Positions 53,201 through 60,522 of a DNA stretch of 64,000 nt are shown here, in pieces. The stretch is from a virus. Positions within the stretch are counted from its first letter, which is position 1; each line of letters opens with the position of its first letter. Position numbers and translations under genes: made by a program. The DNA lies in the IMG/VR virus record IMGVR_UViG_3300044613_002638, positions 43,448 to 107,447 of that record, one strand, 5' to 3'. The notes under the pieces are model-generated. The model saw only the letters and a list, made by a program, of their open reading frames with translations, had not been told where the DNA came from and did not search any database.

Positions 53201-53538
53201 CAACTACAAGCAGTCTTGACAGAATCAATGTAGCTAGATTGGTGAATTATCTACGTACTATTCTGGCATCTGCAGGTAATGCTTTCTTGTTTGAACCAAA
53301 TGATAAAATCACTAGAGATCAAATCAAGAATATTATCAGTAGCGCAATTAACGATTTGATTGCAAAACGTGGTATTTACGATTACGTAGTAGTGTGTGAT
53401 GATACTAATAATACTCCGGCACGTATTGCACGTAACGAACTATATGTTGACATTGCAATAGAACCAATGAAAGATGTTGAATTTATTTACATCCCGATTC
53501 GTTTAAAGAATCCAGGTGACATTGCAGCAGGAGTATAA
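50272..53538 (+). CDS. 18: Tail sheath protein (gp18-like), expanded
   Basis: 1088 residues from ATG 50272, chosen over 50254 because TTAAAGGAAAAAAAC lies just before it. T4 gp18 has 659 residues. The start MALVSPGLEITVTDESQYVP and the C-terminal third (GGSLPTVKDTWQTASGLKNN, FNIIACPGYPEVIDEMI, YQWFAPAGTRRGLVDNASSI, VVWGQKTR) are classic sheath blocks. The extra length sits in the middle: two related ~100-residue inserts near 228-326 and 440-543, and a WxxYDGTEW-type module near 638-666. It forms the contractile sheath; the inserts probably project from it. Confidence 0.93.
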   Translation: MALVSPGLEITVTDESQYVPGAVGTVPLIIMATAQDKSNPSGGSATDTTAARAGKLLSYSSQRELIASMGYPSFKQSAAGTPLHGDERNEYGLMTAYNVLGNVNRIYAIRADVDLDALEATTVRPVGSVADGTHWMDLTESVWGINEWDAINSVFTLKTPLLITTTTNQTLSGGIYVPNSSVGQIGSYAVSFGTGSNAILFYKNRNNTWVRIGTDAWAQSWPTIKGTVTFATSATTAIPASTPAAALTINGTVVTVGNTGSPRTIAQVVAAINGAGITGVSAAYIESKLEIYATDSAASDGVTADGEITISNSAGTPMASLGLGTSGNTYANPLLTFGTFAGIPNWRSTDTVPRPSGSIFMKLGATGSGADIVIKKYSSTSSSFSALAAPFYNRAEDALFGLDPAGGGNGIVAGTIWIAWDPLRDDTNGFKPFRRRVTGATSVSGSILGANPFTNGEQIKIGVTSIGTDTITEYTITLTGTTPTSFVSDILAVDIPELNVSVTNNIITFTHIYGGDIYLTDVSGTPTADAGFTSNTTGTIAYGSVLALTNWQSLTYTYSTTEPYQAPDDGTLWYYSDPASVDIMINDIGGWRGYRSSYWSGKTDARGYELENTDPEGVIVSASQPEYQSDGVTALVAGDLWLDSGDLENYPVIYRYDGTEWVLIDNTDQVGQNGILFADARWDTDGTTDIITGSLPAITDLLASDYIDQDAPDYRLYPRGMLLFNLRRSGYNVKQFVSNKFNAQAYPELPTVPGAGGSLPTVKDTWQTASGLKNNGSPYMGRQAQRRMVTAAMQAAILANTEVREDQFQFNIIACPGYPEVIDEMIALNNDRAQTAFVIGDTPMRLAPNAIDIANWSNNTNGDGLATASPYLGVYYPSGLSSDLQGNDIVVPASHLALRTMIFNDNVSYQWFAPAGTRRGLVDNASSIGYIDAASGEFVFEGVRQGLRDTLYENKINPITNLPGVGLVVWGQKTRNPTTSSLDRINVARLVNYLRTILASAGNAFLFEPNDKITRDQIKNIISSAINDLIAKRGIYDYVVVCDDTNNTPARIARNELYVDIAIEPMKDVEFIYIPIRLKNPGDIAAGV

Positions 53539-53550
53539 TGTGGGTATATA

Positions 53551-53571
53551 TTGGAGCCCCCGAGGCTCCAA
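53551..53571 (+). terminator. Hairpin between sheath and tube genes
   Basis: A perfect 8-bp stem TTGGAGCC/GGCTCCAA with a five-base loop. There is no immediate T-run, so it may stabilise the 3' end or slow polymerase between gp18 and gp19 instead of fully terminating. Confidence 0.5.
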
Positions 53572-53592
53572 TAGATTCCAATAAATTTTTGG

Positions 53593-53598
53593 TAAATA
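53593..53598 (+). promoter_or_regulatory. Late promoter motif TAAATA before tail tube
   Basis: GGTAAATACC lies 19 bases before ATG 53618, with AGGAG upstream of the start. Confidence 0.65.
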
Positions 53599-53617
53599 CC
53601 TATAACAGGAGAATAAA

Positions 53618-54265
53618 ATGGCAATTGCCTCGTTAAAAAATTTTACAGTTCCGTTGGCATCAAACCAAAGTGCTACCACACAAGGTTTATTGATGCCAAA
53701 ATTAAAATATCGCTTTCGTGCGATATTTGAAAATTTTGGTTTGTCTGGTTCCAATCTCGTCGAACTGACCAAACAGGTTGATAGTATTAGCCGACCAAAT
53801 TTGAACATGAACCCATTCACTATTGATGTTTACAACTCTAAAGTTAATTTAGTAGGCAAACCAACTTGGGAGCCAGTGAATGTTCAATTACGCGACGATG
53901 CCGGTGGCAATGTAAGTAAATTAATTGGGCAACAGATTCAGAAACAATTTGATTTTGTAGAACAAAGCTCGGCAGCAGCAGGAATTGATTATAAGTTTAC
54001 ACTTAAATTTGAAATGCTTGATGGTGGTAATGGAGCATTTAGTCCTACTAATACTTCTGGTGTATTAGAGACATGGGAACTTAATGGAGCTTTAATTTCA
54101 CAGGTGAATTATGGTGAAATGGCCTACGCTACCAGTGAGGCAGCTACAATAGCATTAACCATAATGTATGACAATGCTGTGCAATCTCCAATTGGTTCAG
54201 GAATTGGTAGCCTGGTAGGAAGAAGAGCTGCTACATTAGCAAATCCTGGTACTATTACGCTATAA
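53618..54265 (+). CDS. 19: Tail tube protein (gp19-like)
   Basis: 215 residues; T4 gp19 has 163. LKYRFRAIFENFGLSG then LTKQVDSISRPNLNMNPFTI near 30-70 and the next block KVNLVGKPTWEPVNVQLRDD are the tube fold. It follows gp18 as in T4 and forms the inner tube of the tail. A strong terminator follows. A sequence-related larger protein is encoded at 54338. Confidence 0.92.
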   Translation: MAIASLKNFTVPLASNQSATTQGLLMPKLKYRFRAIFENFGLSGSNLVELTKQVDSISRPNLNMNPFTIDVYNSKVNLVGKPTWEPVNVQLRDDAGGNVSKLIGQQIQKQFDFVEQSSAAAGIDYKFTLKFEMLDGGNGAFSPTNTSGVLETWELNGALISQVNYGEMAYATSEAATIALTIMYDNAVQSPIGSGIGSLVGRRAATLANPGTITL

Positions 54266-54283
54266 TTTTTGTAATGTTTTGAC

Positions 54284-54311
54284 AAGCCCGGAATATTCCG
54301 GGCTTTTTTTT
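54284..54311 (+). terminator. Rho-independent terminator after tail tube
   Basis: Stem AAGCCCGGA/TCCGGGCTT with a short AT loop, followed by eight T. It ends the sheath-tube transcript. Confidence 0.93.
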
Positions 54312-54315
54312 GAAC

Positions 54316-54321
54316 TAAATA
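54316..54321 (+). promoter_or_regulatory. Late promoter motif TAAATA after the tube terminator
   Basis: GAACTAAATAATATAAAAG lies 16 bases before ATG 54338, right behind the terminator. Confidence 0.62.
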
Positions 54322-54337
54322 ATATAAAAGAGTTAAT

Positions 54338-55948
54338 ATGGCTAATATTTTTGATGGTTTTTTAACACAACTTGCTACTGGCGACACGATTAAAGATTAT
54401 GCACACGCCAGTAGACTTTTTGTCACTAGCAATTATGAAAGGGCACCAAAATATACTTGGCTATTTCATGTATTTTTTGATTTGAATCCAGAATTATCTT
54501 CAGTGAATCAACGCAATCAAATTGAAGCAGGACTGTTAGTTAAATCAGCAGACCTTCCAAAATTTAGAGTAGATACAAAAACATTTAATAATTATAACAG
54601 ACCTTCTATTGTACAAAGCAAAGTTAGATATGAAGACATTAATATTACCTTTCATGACGATGCTGCTAACATAGTAAGAAAACTTTGGTTTGACTATTAC
54701 AATTATTATTACAGAGACATGGACAATAACTATGGTGATGCTACAGGTTCTCTGAATCCAATTTATCTAAGAAATACCAAACAGATACTTGGGCAAAGAA
54801 ACTTGTTAAACAAATTTGGATACAGTCCTAGAAAAGATAGTAGTATTTCCACACAGTATATTCAGGCTATAAGAATCTATAGTTTGCATCAAAAAAGATT
54901 TAGTGAATATACACTTATTAATCCTGTAATAACATCGTACAGACACGGTACACACCAAAATGGTCAAGACGGCACCTTAGAAAATGTTATGACTATTTCT
55001 TATGAAACAGTGTTGTATGCCAGTGGTGCAGCTAGAGTGGCCAGAGGATTCGCTGATTTACATTATGATAAATCACCTAGTCCACTTACAGTAGCCGGCG
55101 GAGGAACAAACACAATTTTAGGTCCAGGTGGCGTAGTTAATGCTTTAGACGAAATAATTAGAGATGGAGGCAACGGAAGCTGGGGAAGCTCGGCATTTAA
55201 GGCTGTTAGAGCATATCAAACAAACAAAAATATAGATTTTGTAAATTTAGCTAAAGGCGAATTAATTCAAGGATTTACAAATGCACTACGAGGAGGCAAT
55301 GTAGGTAGTGCGTTAAACCAAACATATATTCCTTATAGAACCGAAACAGCTCCTGCGTTCCAGTCATCATTACCACTGCAAACCACTGCTGGATTTGGCA
55401 GTGTATCTAGCAATGGATTCAACATTACTTCTGCAGCTACAGCTATCACTGGAATAACGTCTGCATTAAGAGGAAATCCTGGAGTATCTGGTGCGTCAAA
55501 TTTATCTGGAATATTTACTAATTCGTCTCAACAGGTCACAGGAGGTGGACTTAACCATATTCTATCTGTTGCAAAAGGGCCATCGAACAGCTTAATTGGT
55601 ATAGCATCACAACCAATACCTGTAAATCAATTTAACTCTGCTACACAAGCTGCTACAGACAAAATTAGGTCAGTGGCGTCGGCTGAAAATTTAAAAACAC
55701 TTCAAGAACAGTTTGGAAGATCTGCTGCATTTTTATCAACTAATTTACAAAACTCTGCAACGACATTTCAGACTGGCACTAGCACTGTTGTACAACAAGC
55801 ATCTAGTGCATTAAGCAACACGCCATGGAATAATTTACAGATTCCAAGCACTGCTGAGGTATCTAATAGATTAGCTCTAACAAATTTAAATGCCCCTACT
55901 TCGGCTAATTATACCGGACAAACATCCACAAATCCTATAAACTTATGA
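54338..55948 (+). CDS. Tube-like structural protein, possible baseplate tube initiator
   Basis: 536 residues. The N-terminal 250 residues have the tube-protein pattern: KYTWLFHVFFDLNPELSS, LLVKSADLPKFRVDTKTFNN, SKVRYEDINITFHDDAANIV, then LWFDYYNYYYRDMDNNYGD. The remainder is low-complexity Ser/Thr/Asn/Ala and probably extended. T4 gp54 and gp48 are tube-related baseplate proteins, so a tube-initiator or cap role is possible; I cannot tell which. It follows gp19 directly. Confidence 0.6.
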   Translation: MANIFDGFLTQLATGDTIKDYAHASRLFVTSNYERAPKYTWLFHVFFDLNPELSSVNQRNQIEAGLLVKSADLPKFRVDTKTFNNYNRPSIVQSKVRYEDINITFHDDAANIVRKLWFDYYNYYYRDMDNNYGDATGSLNPIYLRNTKQILGQRNLLNKFGYSPRKDSSISTQYIQAIRIYSLHQKRFSEYTLINPVITSYRHGTHQNGQDGTLENVMTISYETVLYASGAARVARGFADLHYDKSPSPLTVAGGGTNTILGPGGVVNALDEIIRDGGNGSWGSSAFKAVRAYQTNKNIDFVNLAKGELIQGFTNALRGGNVGSALNQTYIPYRTETAPAFQSSLPLQTTAGFGSVSSNGFNITSAATAITGITSALRGNPGVSGASNLSGIFTNSSQQVTGGGLNHILSVAKGPSNSLIGIASQPIPVNQFNSATQAATDKIRSVASAENLKTLQEQFGRSAAFLSTNLQNSATTFQTGTSTVVQQASSALSNTPWNNLQIPSTAEVSNRLALTNLNAPTSANYTGQTSTNPINL

Positions 55949-56130
55949 TACAGTCAAACAGTAAAATATTTACAACTACATTATTTGGAGTTGGCAGCGA
56001 CGAGAGTAGTATGGCATTAATTGAAAAAAATCTTGATACCATTGAAACTTATTTAGGATCGGCCGGTATTTCAAATCTTGGTACAAAACAACCACGTTTA
56101 CCATCTAATCAAAGAATAGCAAAGGATTAA
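55945..56130 (+). CDS. Small protein, unknown function
   Basis: 61 residues overlapping the previous stop by four bases (ATGA). It has no recognisable domain; the middle is acidic (GSDESSMALIEKNLDTIETY). It lies in a compact virion cluster and the next ATG follows after one base, so it is probably expressed. Confidence 0.55.
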   Translation: MIQSNSKIFTTTLFGVGSDESSMALIEKNLDTIETYLGSAGISNLGTKQPRLPSNQRIAKD

Positions 56131-56131
56131 C

Positions 56132-56533
56132 ATGGTCACTACAACTTACCCAGAGACACCTTATCCTACTAATCTGTCTGGAATTAATACAAATGCTATA
56201 AATCCACCAGACGCAGACAAGTTTTTTAATAATTTTTTTGAATTTCCAATTGAGGTTAGTTCTAATGTTGATGCGGCTATTATTGCACACTTTGAGCAAA
56301 TTGCAGAAACAAAGGAAGCTGCTAGAGCATTGGCCAGTGCAGTAATTTATACTGCAATAAAATTAGGATCTAATCCAATGAAAGTTTTAGATGAATTCAA
56401 AAAAATTCCATTAGGTGATTTGAATACATATACAGCTTACTTTCTAAACAACGAACGTAAAGGTACAAGTTTTTTAGGACTTGTTAATCAACCTGTTCAG
56501 AACAAATATGTTACTAGAGCTATACTACCATAA
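56132..56533 (+). CDS. Conserved virion-cluster protein, unknown function
   Basis: 133 residues: a polar N-terminus (YPTNLSGINTNAINPPDADK), a helical core (AIIAHFEQIAETKEAARALA, GSNPMKVLDEFKKIP) and the end NERKGTSFLGLVNQPVQNKY. From memory, it resembles a conserved small protein of aquatic T4-like phages next to gp4. Its stop overlaps the gp4 ATG (TAATG), so the two are probably made together. Confidence 0.65.
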   Translation: MVTTTYPETPYPTNLSGINTNAINPPDADKFFNNFFEFPIEVSSNVDAAIIAHFEQIAETKEAARALASAVIYTAIKLGSNPMKVLDEFKKIPLGDLNTYTAYFLNNERKGTSFLGLVNQPVQNKYVTRAILP

Positions 56534-56970
56534 TGAAATATGCGAATGGATTTTACGAAATTCTCAATCCTGACAAATATGTAGGAAAAAAAGTTCCGCA
56601 TTACAGAAGCAGTTGGGAACACAGTTTTATGAGATTCTGCGATAACAACCCAGCAGTAATTCATTGGGCCAGTGAATCAGTACATATTCCTTATCGCAAT
56701 CCATTTACCAACCGTAATACGATATATGTGCCAGATTTTTTAATAGTCTATCAAAACAAAGCCGGCGAACGCATTGGTGAATTGATAGAAATCAAACCAG
56801 GTAAACAAACCACACTGGAAGCAGCAGGTAACAGTCCTAGAGATCAAGCAGCGGCAGTACTTAACATGTATAAATGGCAAGCAGCCAACGCCTGGGCCAA
56901 GGATCAAGGATTGCGTTTTAGAGTAGTAACCGAATCAGATATGTTTCATCAAGGCAAACGAGCTCGGTAA
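56533..56970 (+). CDS. 4: Head completion protein (gp4-like)
   Basis: 145 residues, close to T4 gp4 (about 150). YRSSWEHSFMRFCDNN near 24, IHWASESVHIPY near 42, VPDFLIVYQNKAGE near 66 and GELIEIKPGKQT near 80 follow the T4 gp4 pattern, which resembles a TnsA/PD-(D/E)xK nuclease fold. It is needed to finish DNA-filled heads before tail joining. Its stop TAA is part of a TAAATA motif. Confidence 0.9.
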   Translation: MKYANGFYEILNPDKYVGKKVPHYRSSWEHSFMRFCDNNPAVIHWASESVHIPYRNPFTNRNTIYVPDFLIVYQNKAGERIGELIEIKPGKQTTLEAAGNSPRDQAAAVLNMYKWQAANAWAKDQGLRFRVVTESDMFHQGKRAR

Positions 56971-56973
56971 ATA
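56968..56973 (+). promoter_or_regulatory. Late promoter motif overlapping the gp4 stop
   Basis: CGGTAAATACGAGC, six bases before the relic ATG at 56979. It probably once served the small terminase gene before the endonuclease insertion. A second TAAATA follows at 57005. Confidence 0.6.
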
Positions 56974-56978
56974 CGAGC

Positions 56979-57029
56979 ATGACCAAAAAAATAGCAGATT
57001 TGCATAAATATATGCATGTATCTTACTAA
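56979..57029 (+). pseudogene. Relic 5' end of small terminase gene
   Basis: A 16-codon frame MTKKIADLHKYMHVSY then TAA. Its first eight residues, MTKKIADL, line up with ITKKLSEL at the start of the gp16 reading frame at 57791. It sits right after gp4 and its promoter, where gp16 would begin without the endonuclease gene. It overlaps the start of that gene in another frame. Confidence 0.5.
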
Positions 57030-57789
57030 CAAATATACTCGTTGGTATTATTTTATAATAGATAATGCTAAAACAAGAGAAACAAATATCTTAGCTTACC
57101 ACGAAACGCATCATATTGTTCCAAGATCAATTGGCGGCGATGATTCTGCAGACAATTTAGTTAATCTTACCGCTCGAGAACACTATATATGCCATGCATT
57201 GCTACCTAGAATGTTAACAGGTGCAAACAAACAGAAAATGTTGTTTGCGTATAATATGATGTGTATATGTAAGAGTGGAAATCAAAATAGAGATTATAAA
57301 ATTAACAGCAGAGTTTTTGAAGCTTATAAAACACAAAGAAAACACACAGATGAAACTAAGATAAAATTAAGTCAGTCACACAAGGGACTTAAACAAACCG
57401 CAGAAACTATTGAAAAACGAGTATCAAAATTTAGAGGTAAAGAATCAAAAATAAAAGGTGAAAAAACACATTCTGATGACTCAAAAGCGAAAATCGCAAA
57501 CGCAGTAAAACTTCGGTATAAATTGATGTCTGCAGAAGAAAGATCAGAATTAGCCAAAACAACATTTAGTTCTCCGGAATCGTGGACTGCCGAAAGAAAA
57601 GACAAAATAAGTAAAAAATTAACCGGGATAGTTCGTTCGGAGGAAACTAGAAATAAAATGTCACAGTCAAAGAAAACTATTTTAAATAATATGACTCCTG
57701 AAGAAAAAAAGAAATATGGGGATGCTCATAGGGGAAAGCCATGGTCGCCAGCCCGGCGTGCCGCATATAACTTAAAAAAGGGGAAATAA
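57016..57789 (+). mobile_element. HNH/NUMOD3 homing endonuclease gene
   Basis: 257 residues. The HNH motif lies at 30-60: YHETHHIVPRSIGGDDSADN, then LTAREHYICH, with His32-33, the Asn/Asp turn and His56/60. The C-terminal half has NUMOD3-type DNA-binding repeats: HKGLKQTAETIEKRVSKFRG, then LTGIVRSEETRNKMSQSKK and RGKPWSPARRAAY. It is a GIY/HNH-style free-standing homing gene that copies itself into phages lacking it. It sits between gp4 and gp16 and displaced the gp16 start. Confidence 0.88.
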
Positions 57790-57790
57790 A

Positions 57791-58285
57791 ATTACTAAGA
57801 AATTGTCAGAACTATTCGACTTACCAGATATCCCTTCAACAGAATCAGCTGACAACTCTGAAGTGTTACAAACCATAGCGGAAAATCGAGAAGTAATCGC
57901 ACAAGTAGATGATGCTATTGATAAAATTGATATCGCACTTCCTACAGTCCGAGATTTAGAAACAAGCGACCAGGAACTTGACGAATTAGCAGAATTAGCA
58001 AAATCCAGCGCACAGGATCTACTCGATCTTGGTATGAATATGGATCCTAGATTTGGTGGTGTAGTATTCCAAACAGCAGGCACACTACTAGGACATGCTA
58101 TTACAGCCAAAACAGCTAAAATGGACAAAAAGCTCCGTATGGTACAACTACAGCTCCAGAAGGCTAGATTAGATCACCAGATGTCAAAAGACAATCCAGA
58201 TGATCAACCCATTACAGGCCAGGGTGTAGTGCTAGATAGAAACGAACTACTTAACCAGATTCTCCAAAAGAACAAAAACAAATAA
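57791..58285 (+). CDS. 16: Small terminase subunit (gp16-like), probable ATT start
   Basis: 164 residues if read from ATT 57791 (ITKKLSELFDLPDIPSTESA), 160 from TTG 57803. ATT is favoured because GGGG lies seven bases before it, and phage starts of the form MTKKLSELFDL are expected; the TTG has no ribosome-binding site. A helical core (AKSSAQDLLDLGMNMDPRFG, TAKTAKMDKKLRMVQLQLQK) and the end VVLDRNELLNQILQKNKNK parallel T4 gp16 (164 residues), which regulates packaging by the large terminase. The homology is by pattern and position. Confidence 0.7.
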   Translation: MTKKLSELFDLPDIPSTESADNSEVLQTIAENREVIAQVDDAIDKIDIALPTVRDLETSDQELDELAELAKSSAQDLLDLGMNMDPRFGGVVFQTAGTLLGHAITAKTAKMDKKLRMVQLQLQKARLDHQMSKDNPDDQPITGQGVVLDRNELLNQILQKNKNK

Positions 58286-58288
58286 ATA
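58283..58288 (+). promoter_or_regulatory. Late promoter motif overlapping the gp16 stop
   Basis: AAATAAATACTCTATAAAC; the TAA is the gp16 stop and ATG 58312 follows 23 bases later. Confidence 0.65.
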
Positions 58289-58311
58289 CTCTATAAACAG
58301 GATGATCACCT

Positions 58312-58941
58312 ATGAAAAGTCTTACCGAATATATTGCAGCACGAAATCAACCGTATGATTTTCGTATCAAGATCGCAAAGATCGAACCCAAGGGCGAGAT
58401 CATGGAGCGTATCAAAAATGCACTAAATGCATACGAGCTAGTAAGTGTTACACCTGCCAAAAGTTTGCCTATTCAAGAGCACAGAGAGTTTCCCAAGTGG
58501 GGTGCTTGCGAGTGTTGGCAATTTGAAGCAAGTGTAGCTTACCCCACTATTAATACACAGATTAGACAGCTTATTGTTGAGCGAGCTGCCATTAATCCAG
58601 AGTGGGTTTGTGTGTATGGCAAGCAACAGGCCGACGACAATGATGCGTTTGAAGCCTATGGCAAAGACCACGAAGGTTCATTGTTATTAAACAGCGAATT
58701 GCAAGATGTGCCTGGTGGACAGGAACTTGTTGCAGAAAAGCGCAAAGATAGTTTATTAAAAGAATTAGAAAAACAAAGTCCAAAAATGGTTGCATTAGAA
58801 TCAGATGCCGACTTAGTGAGTATGAGAAGTTCAGAAAGAACCAAGCCGGCAGCTACAACTAATCAACTACCTCAAGGTACCAAGAGCCCAGTAGGAAGCC
58901 AACAAAACAAATTACCACCCACAAAAGGAAAGAACAAATGA
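58312..58941 (+). CDS. Virion-associated protein, unknown function
   Basis: 209 residues. MKSLTEYIAARNQPYDFRIK is a start type repeated in this cluster. The first 120 residues (KWGACECWQFEASVAYPTIN then IRQLIVERAAINPEW) look folded and, from memory, recur in aquatic T4-like phages. The C-terminal 60 are charged and Pro/Thr/Gln-rich. ATG of the next gene overlaps its stop. It is probably a head-internal or neck-associated protein, by position only. Confidence 0.65.
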   Translation: MKSLTEYIAARNQPYDFRIKIAKIEPKGEIMERIKNALNAYELVSVTPAKSLPIQEHREFPKWGACECWQFEASVAYPTINTQIRQLIVERAAINPEWVCVYGKQQADDNDAFEAYGKDHEGSLLLNSELQDVPGGQELVAEKRKDSLLKELEKQSPKMVALESDADLVSMRSSERTKPAATTNQLPQGTKSPVGSQQNKLPPTKGKNK

Positions 58942-59747
58942 GCAACAATATCTATGATATCCTAAAGAAAATTGAAAGCCTTGAGGCTCCAAAGAAAACT
59001 CTTACAGAAAGTAAGAGTATGACGACAGTTAAGGAACTGCACAATGAAAGCAAGAAGGAAAAACAGACTCATAAAGGCACGATTGCTGAAGCAGTTGCGC
59101 AAGTCGAAAAACAGTTAAGCGAAAAGTTTCATGACCATAAAAAGTCAATGGAAGAAAGTGGTCTACAGGCATACCTAGGCAAAAAGAAATACGGCGAGAC
59201 AGGTATGAAGGCATTACAGAAGGCCGGCAGAGAAAGGGCTAGCAAAGAGAAGATGGCCATGATTCGTGCCAAGCATGACAAGATGGACGAAGGCAGCTAC
59301 AACGAAGACATGTTATCAGCAAAACAAAAAGAGTTCGCTGCATTGGCTGAACCTAAAGACAAAATCACCTACGCCGATAAAATTGCTGGTGCCAAGAAAG
59401 GCAAGAAGGACGAGAGCAATAAGTTCATTGGTAATCTAATGAAAGCTAGAGCACAAGGTCAAGATGAAGCGGATCTTGATGGCGATGGCGACATGGAAAA
59501 AGTTAGTAAGGGTGTTAGCACTATGCGTGAAGGCTGGGAAGAGATGCAAAAGTATCTTGAGAAGAAAAAAGGCCCACAAAGCAAAGGCGGCGAAGGCAAG
59601 AAGGCTGGTACACGCTACGGCGGTTCTGCACAAAAAGATGATGACGAGGATACTGATGGCGAAGGCAAACCAGTAGAAAAGAAAAAAGGTCGTCCCAAGG
59701 GCACCGGCGGCGGAGCTAAGTTTAGTTTTAAAAAGCCCAAAGACTAA
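58938..59747 (+). CDS. Highly charged virion-cluster protein, unknown function
   Basis: 269 residues, very rich in Lys and Glu. A motif ESGLQAYLGKKKYGETGMKA then LQKAGRERASKEKM (about 70-110) appears structured; an EADLDGDGDMEKV segment near 178 resembles an EF-hand-like DGDGD loop. The tail (KKGRPKGTGGGAKFSFKKPKD) is an AT-hook-like basic stretch. It could be an injected or DNA-associated internal protein, which is inferred. It overlaps its upstream neighbour and abuts the next gene by one base. Confidence 0.62.
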   Translation: MSNNIYDILKKIESLEAPKKTLTESKSMTTVKELHNESKKEKQTHKGTIAEAVAQVEKQLSEKFHDHKKSMEESGLQAYLGKKKYGETGMKALQKAGRERASKEKMAMIRAKHDKMDEGSYNEDMLSAKQKEFAALAEPKDKITYADKIAGAKKGKKDESNKFIGNLMKARAQGQDEADLDGDGDMEKVSKGVSTMREGWEEMQKYLEKKKGPQSKGGEGKKAGTRYGGSAQKDDDEDTDGEGKPVEKKKGRPKGTGGGAKFSFKKPKD

Positions 59748-59748
59748 A

Positions 59749-60522
59749 ATGCCCAAGCGTAGTCTCCTGCAAATACAAGAAGGCCTCCGCAAGAAATTAG
59801 CGGAGGCTGATCCTTTGGATCCCTTAGGGGACATAGGAAGAACCAGTCCTCACAGAGGCGATCCTGTTATGTCACCTGAACTAGGTGGCGGTCAAGGTCC
59901 TGGCGGTGCCGGAGGCGGCGGCGCACGAGTATGGCGAGTTCCTGGTAAACCAACTAGCCAAACCTCACCAAGGATTGATAAAGAGATTGCTTCTGGCAAG
60001 GCAAGAGAAAAAGAGTTAGGTCCTGTTAAAGATCCTGTTGATGCAACGGCTAGAATAATAGCACAGCAAAGAGCAGCAGCAGGACGGCCACCTAGAGAAC
60101 CAAGTGCAGACAAGCCATCACTAGCACCACAGCCACAAACCCCAACGGAAAAACTAATAGCACAGGCACAACAACAAGCAAAACAAACTGGAGAGCCAAC
60201 CGTAGCAATAACTGAACCTAGGGTAGCAAAAATACTAGATAGACTTTTTCCTGAACCAAAAACTACTGCAAAAGTTGAACCAACATTGCGGCCACCCAGT
60301 AAAGAAGCAGAAAGACAAGAAAAATTACAACAACTTAGACAGCGAGAAGCCGAGCGTCAACAACAAAAACAAGCCGATCAACAACCACAACCTGCTGCAC
60401 CAGCTCCTGCTGAAAAACCGTTAAGCAAACAAGATCAAAAAAATCTTGACAAATATGGAACTACAGATCAAGAAAAAATTGCCAATATTAAAAAACTTGA
60501 TGCAGAAAGACGCAAAGTCTAA
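59749..60522 (+). CDS. N-terminal part of a split lytic transglycosylase protein
   Basis: 257 residues: SLLQIQEGLRKKLAEADPLD, a Gly-rich loop, then Pro/Gln-rich disordered sequence and a short coiled region (EAERQEKLQQLRQREAERQQ). It ends at TAA 60520-60522. The reading frame stays open past the stop to 61701, where a transglycosylase domain follows. So this is probably the first half of a 650-codon gene, either broken by one nonsense change or read through. Confidence 0.65.
   Translation: MPKRSLLQIQEGLRKKLAEADPLDPLGDIGRTSPHRGDPVMSPELGGGQGPGGAGGGGARVWRVPGKPTSQTSPRIDKEIASGKAREKELGPVKDPVDATARIIAQQRAAAGRPPREPSADKPSLAPQPQTPTEKLIAQAQQQAKQTGEPTVAITEPRVAKILDRLFPEPKTTAKVEPTLRPPSKEAERQEKLQQLRQREAERQQQKQADQQPQPAAPAPAEKPLSKQDQKNLDKYGTTDQEKIANIKKLDAERRKV

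Noticed and set aside
57003-57814. Group I intron in gp16
   Set aside because: Nearly the whole interval is taken by the endonuclease gene, leaving no room for a ribozyme core, and the downstream side repeats the exon start instead of continuing it.
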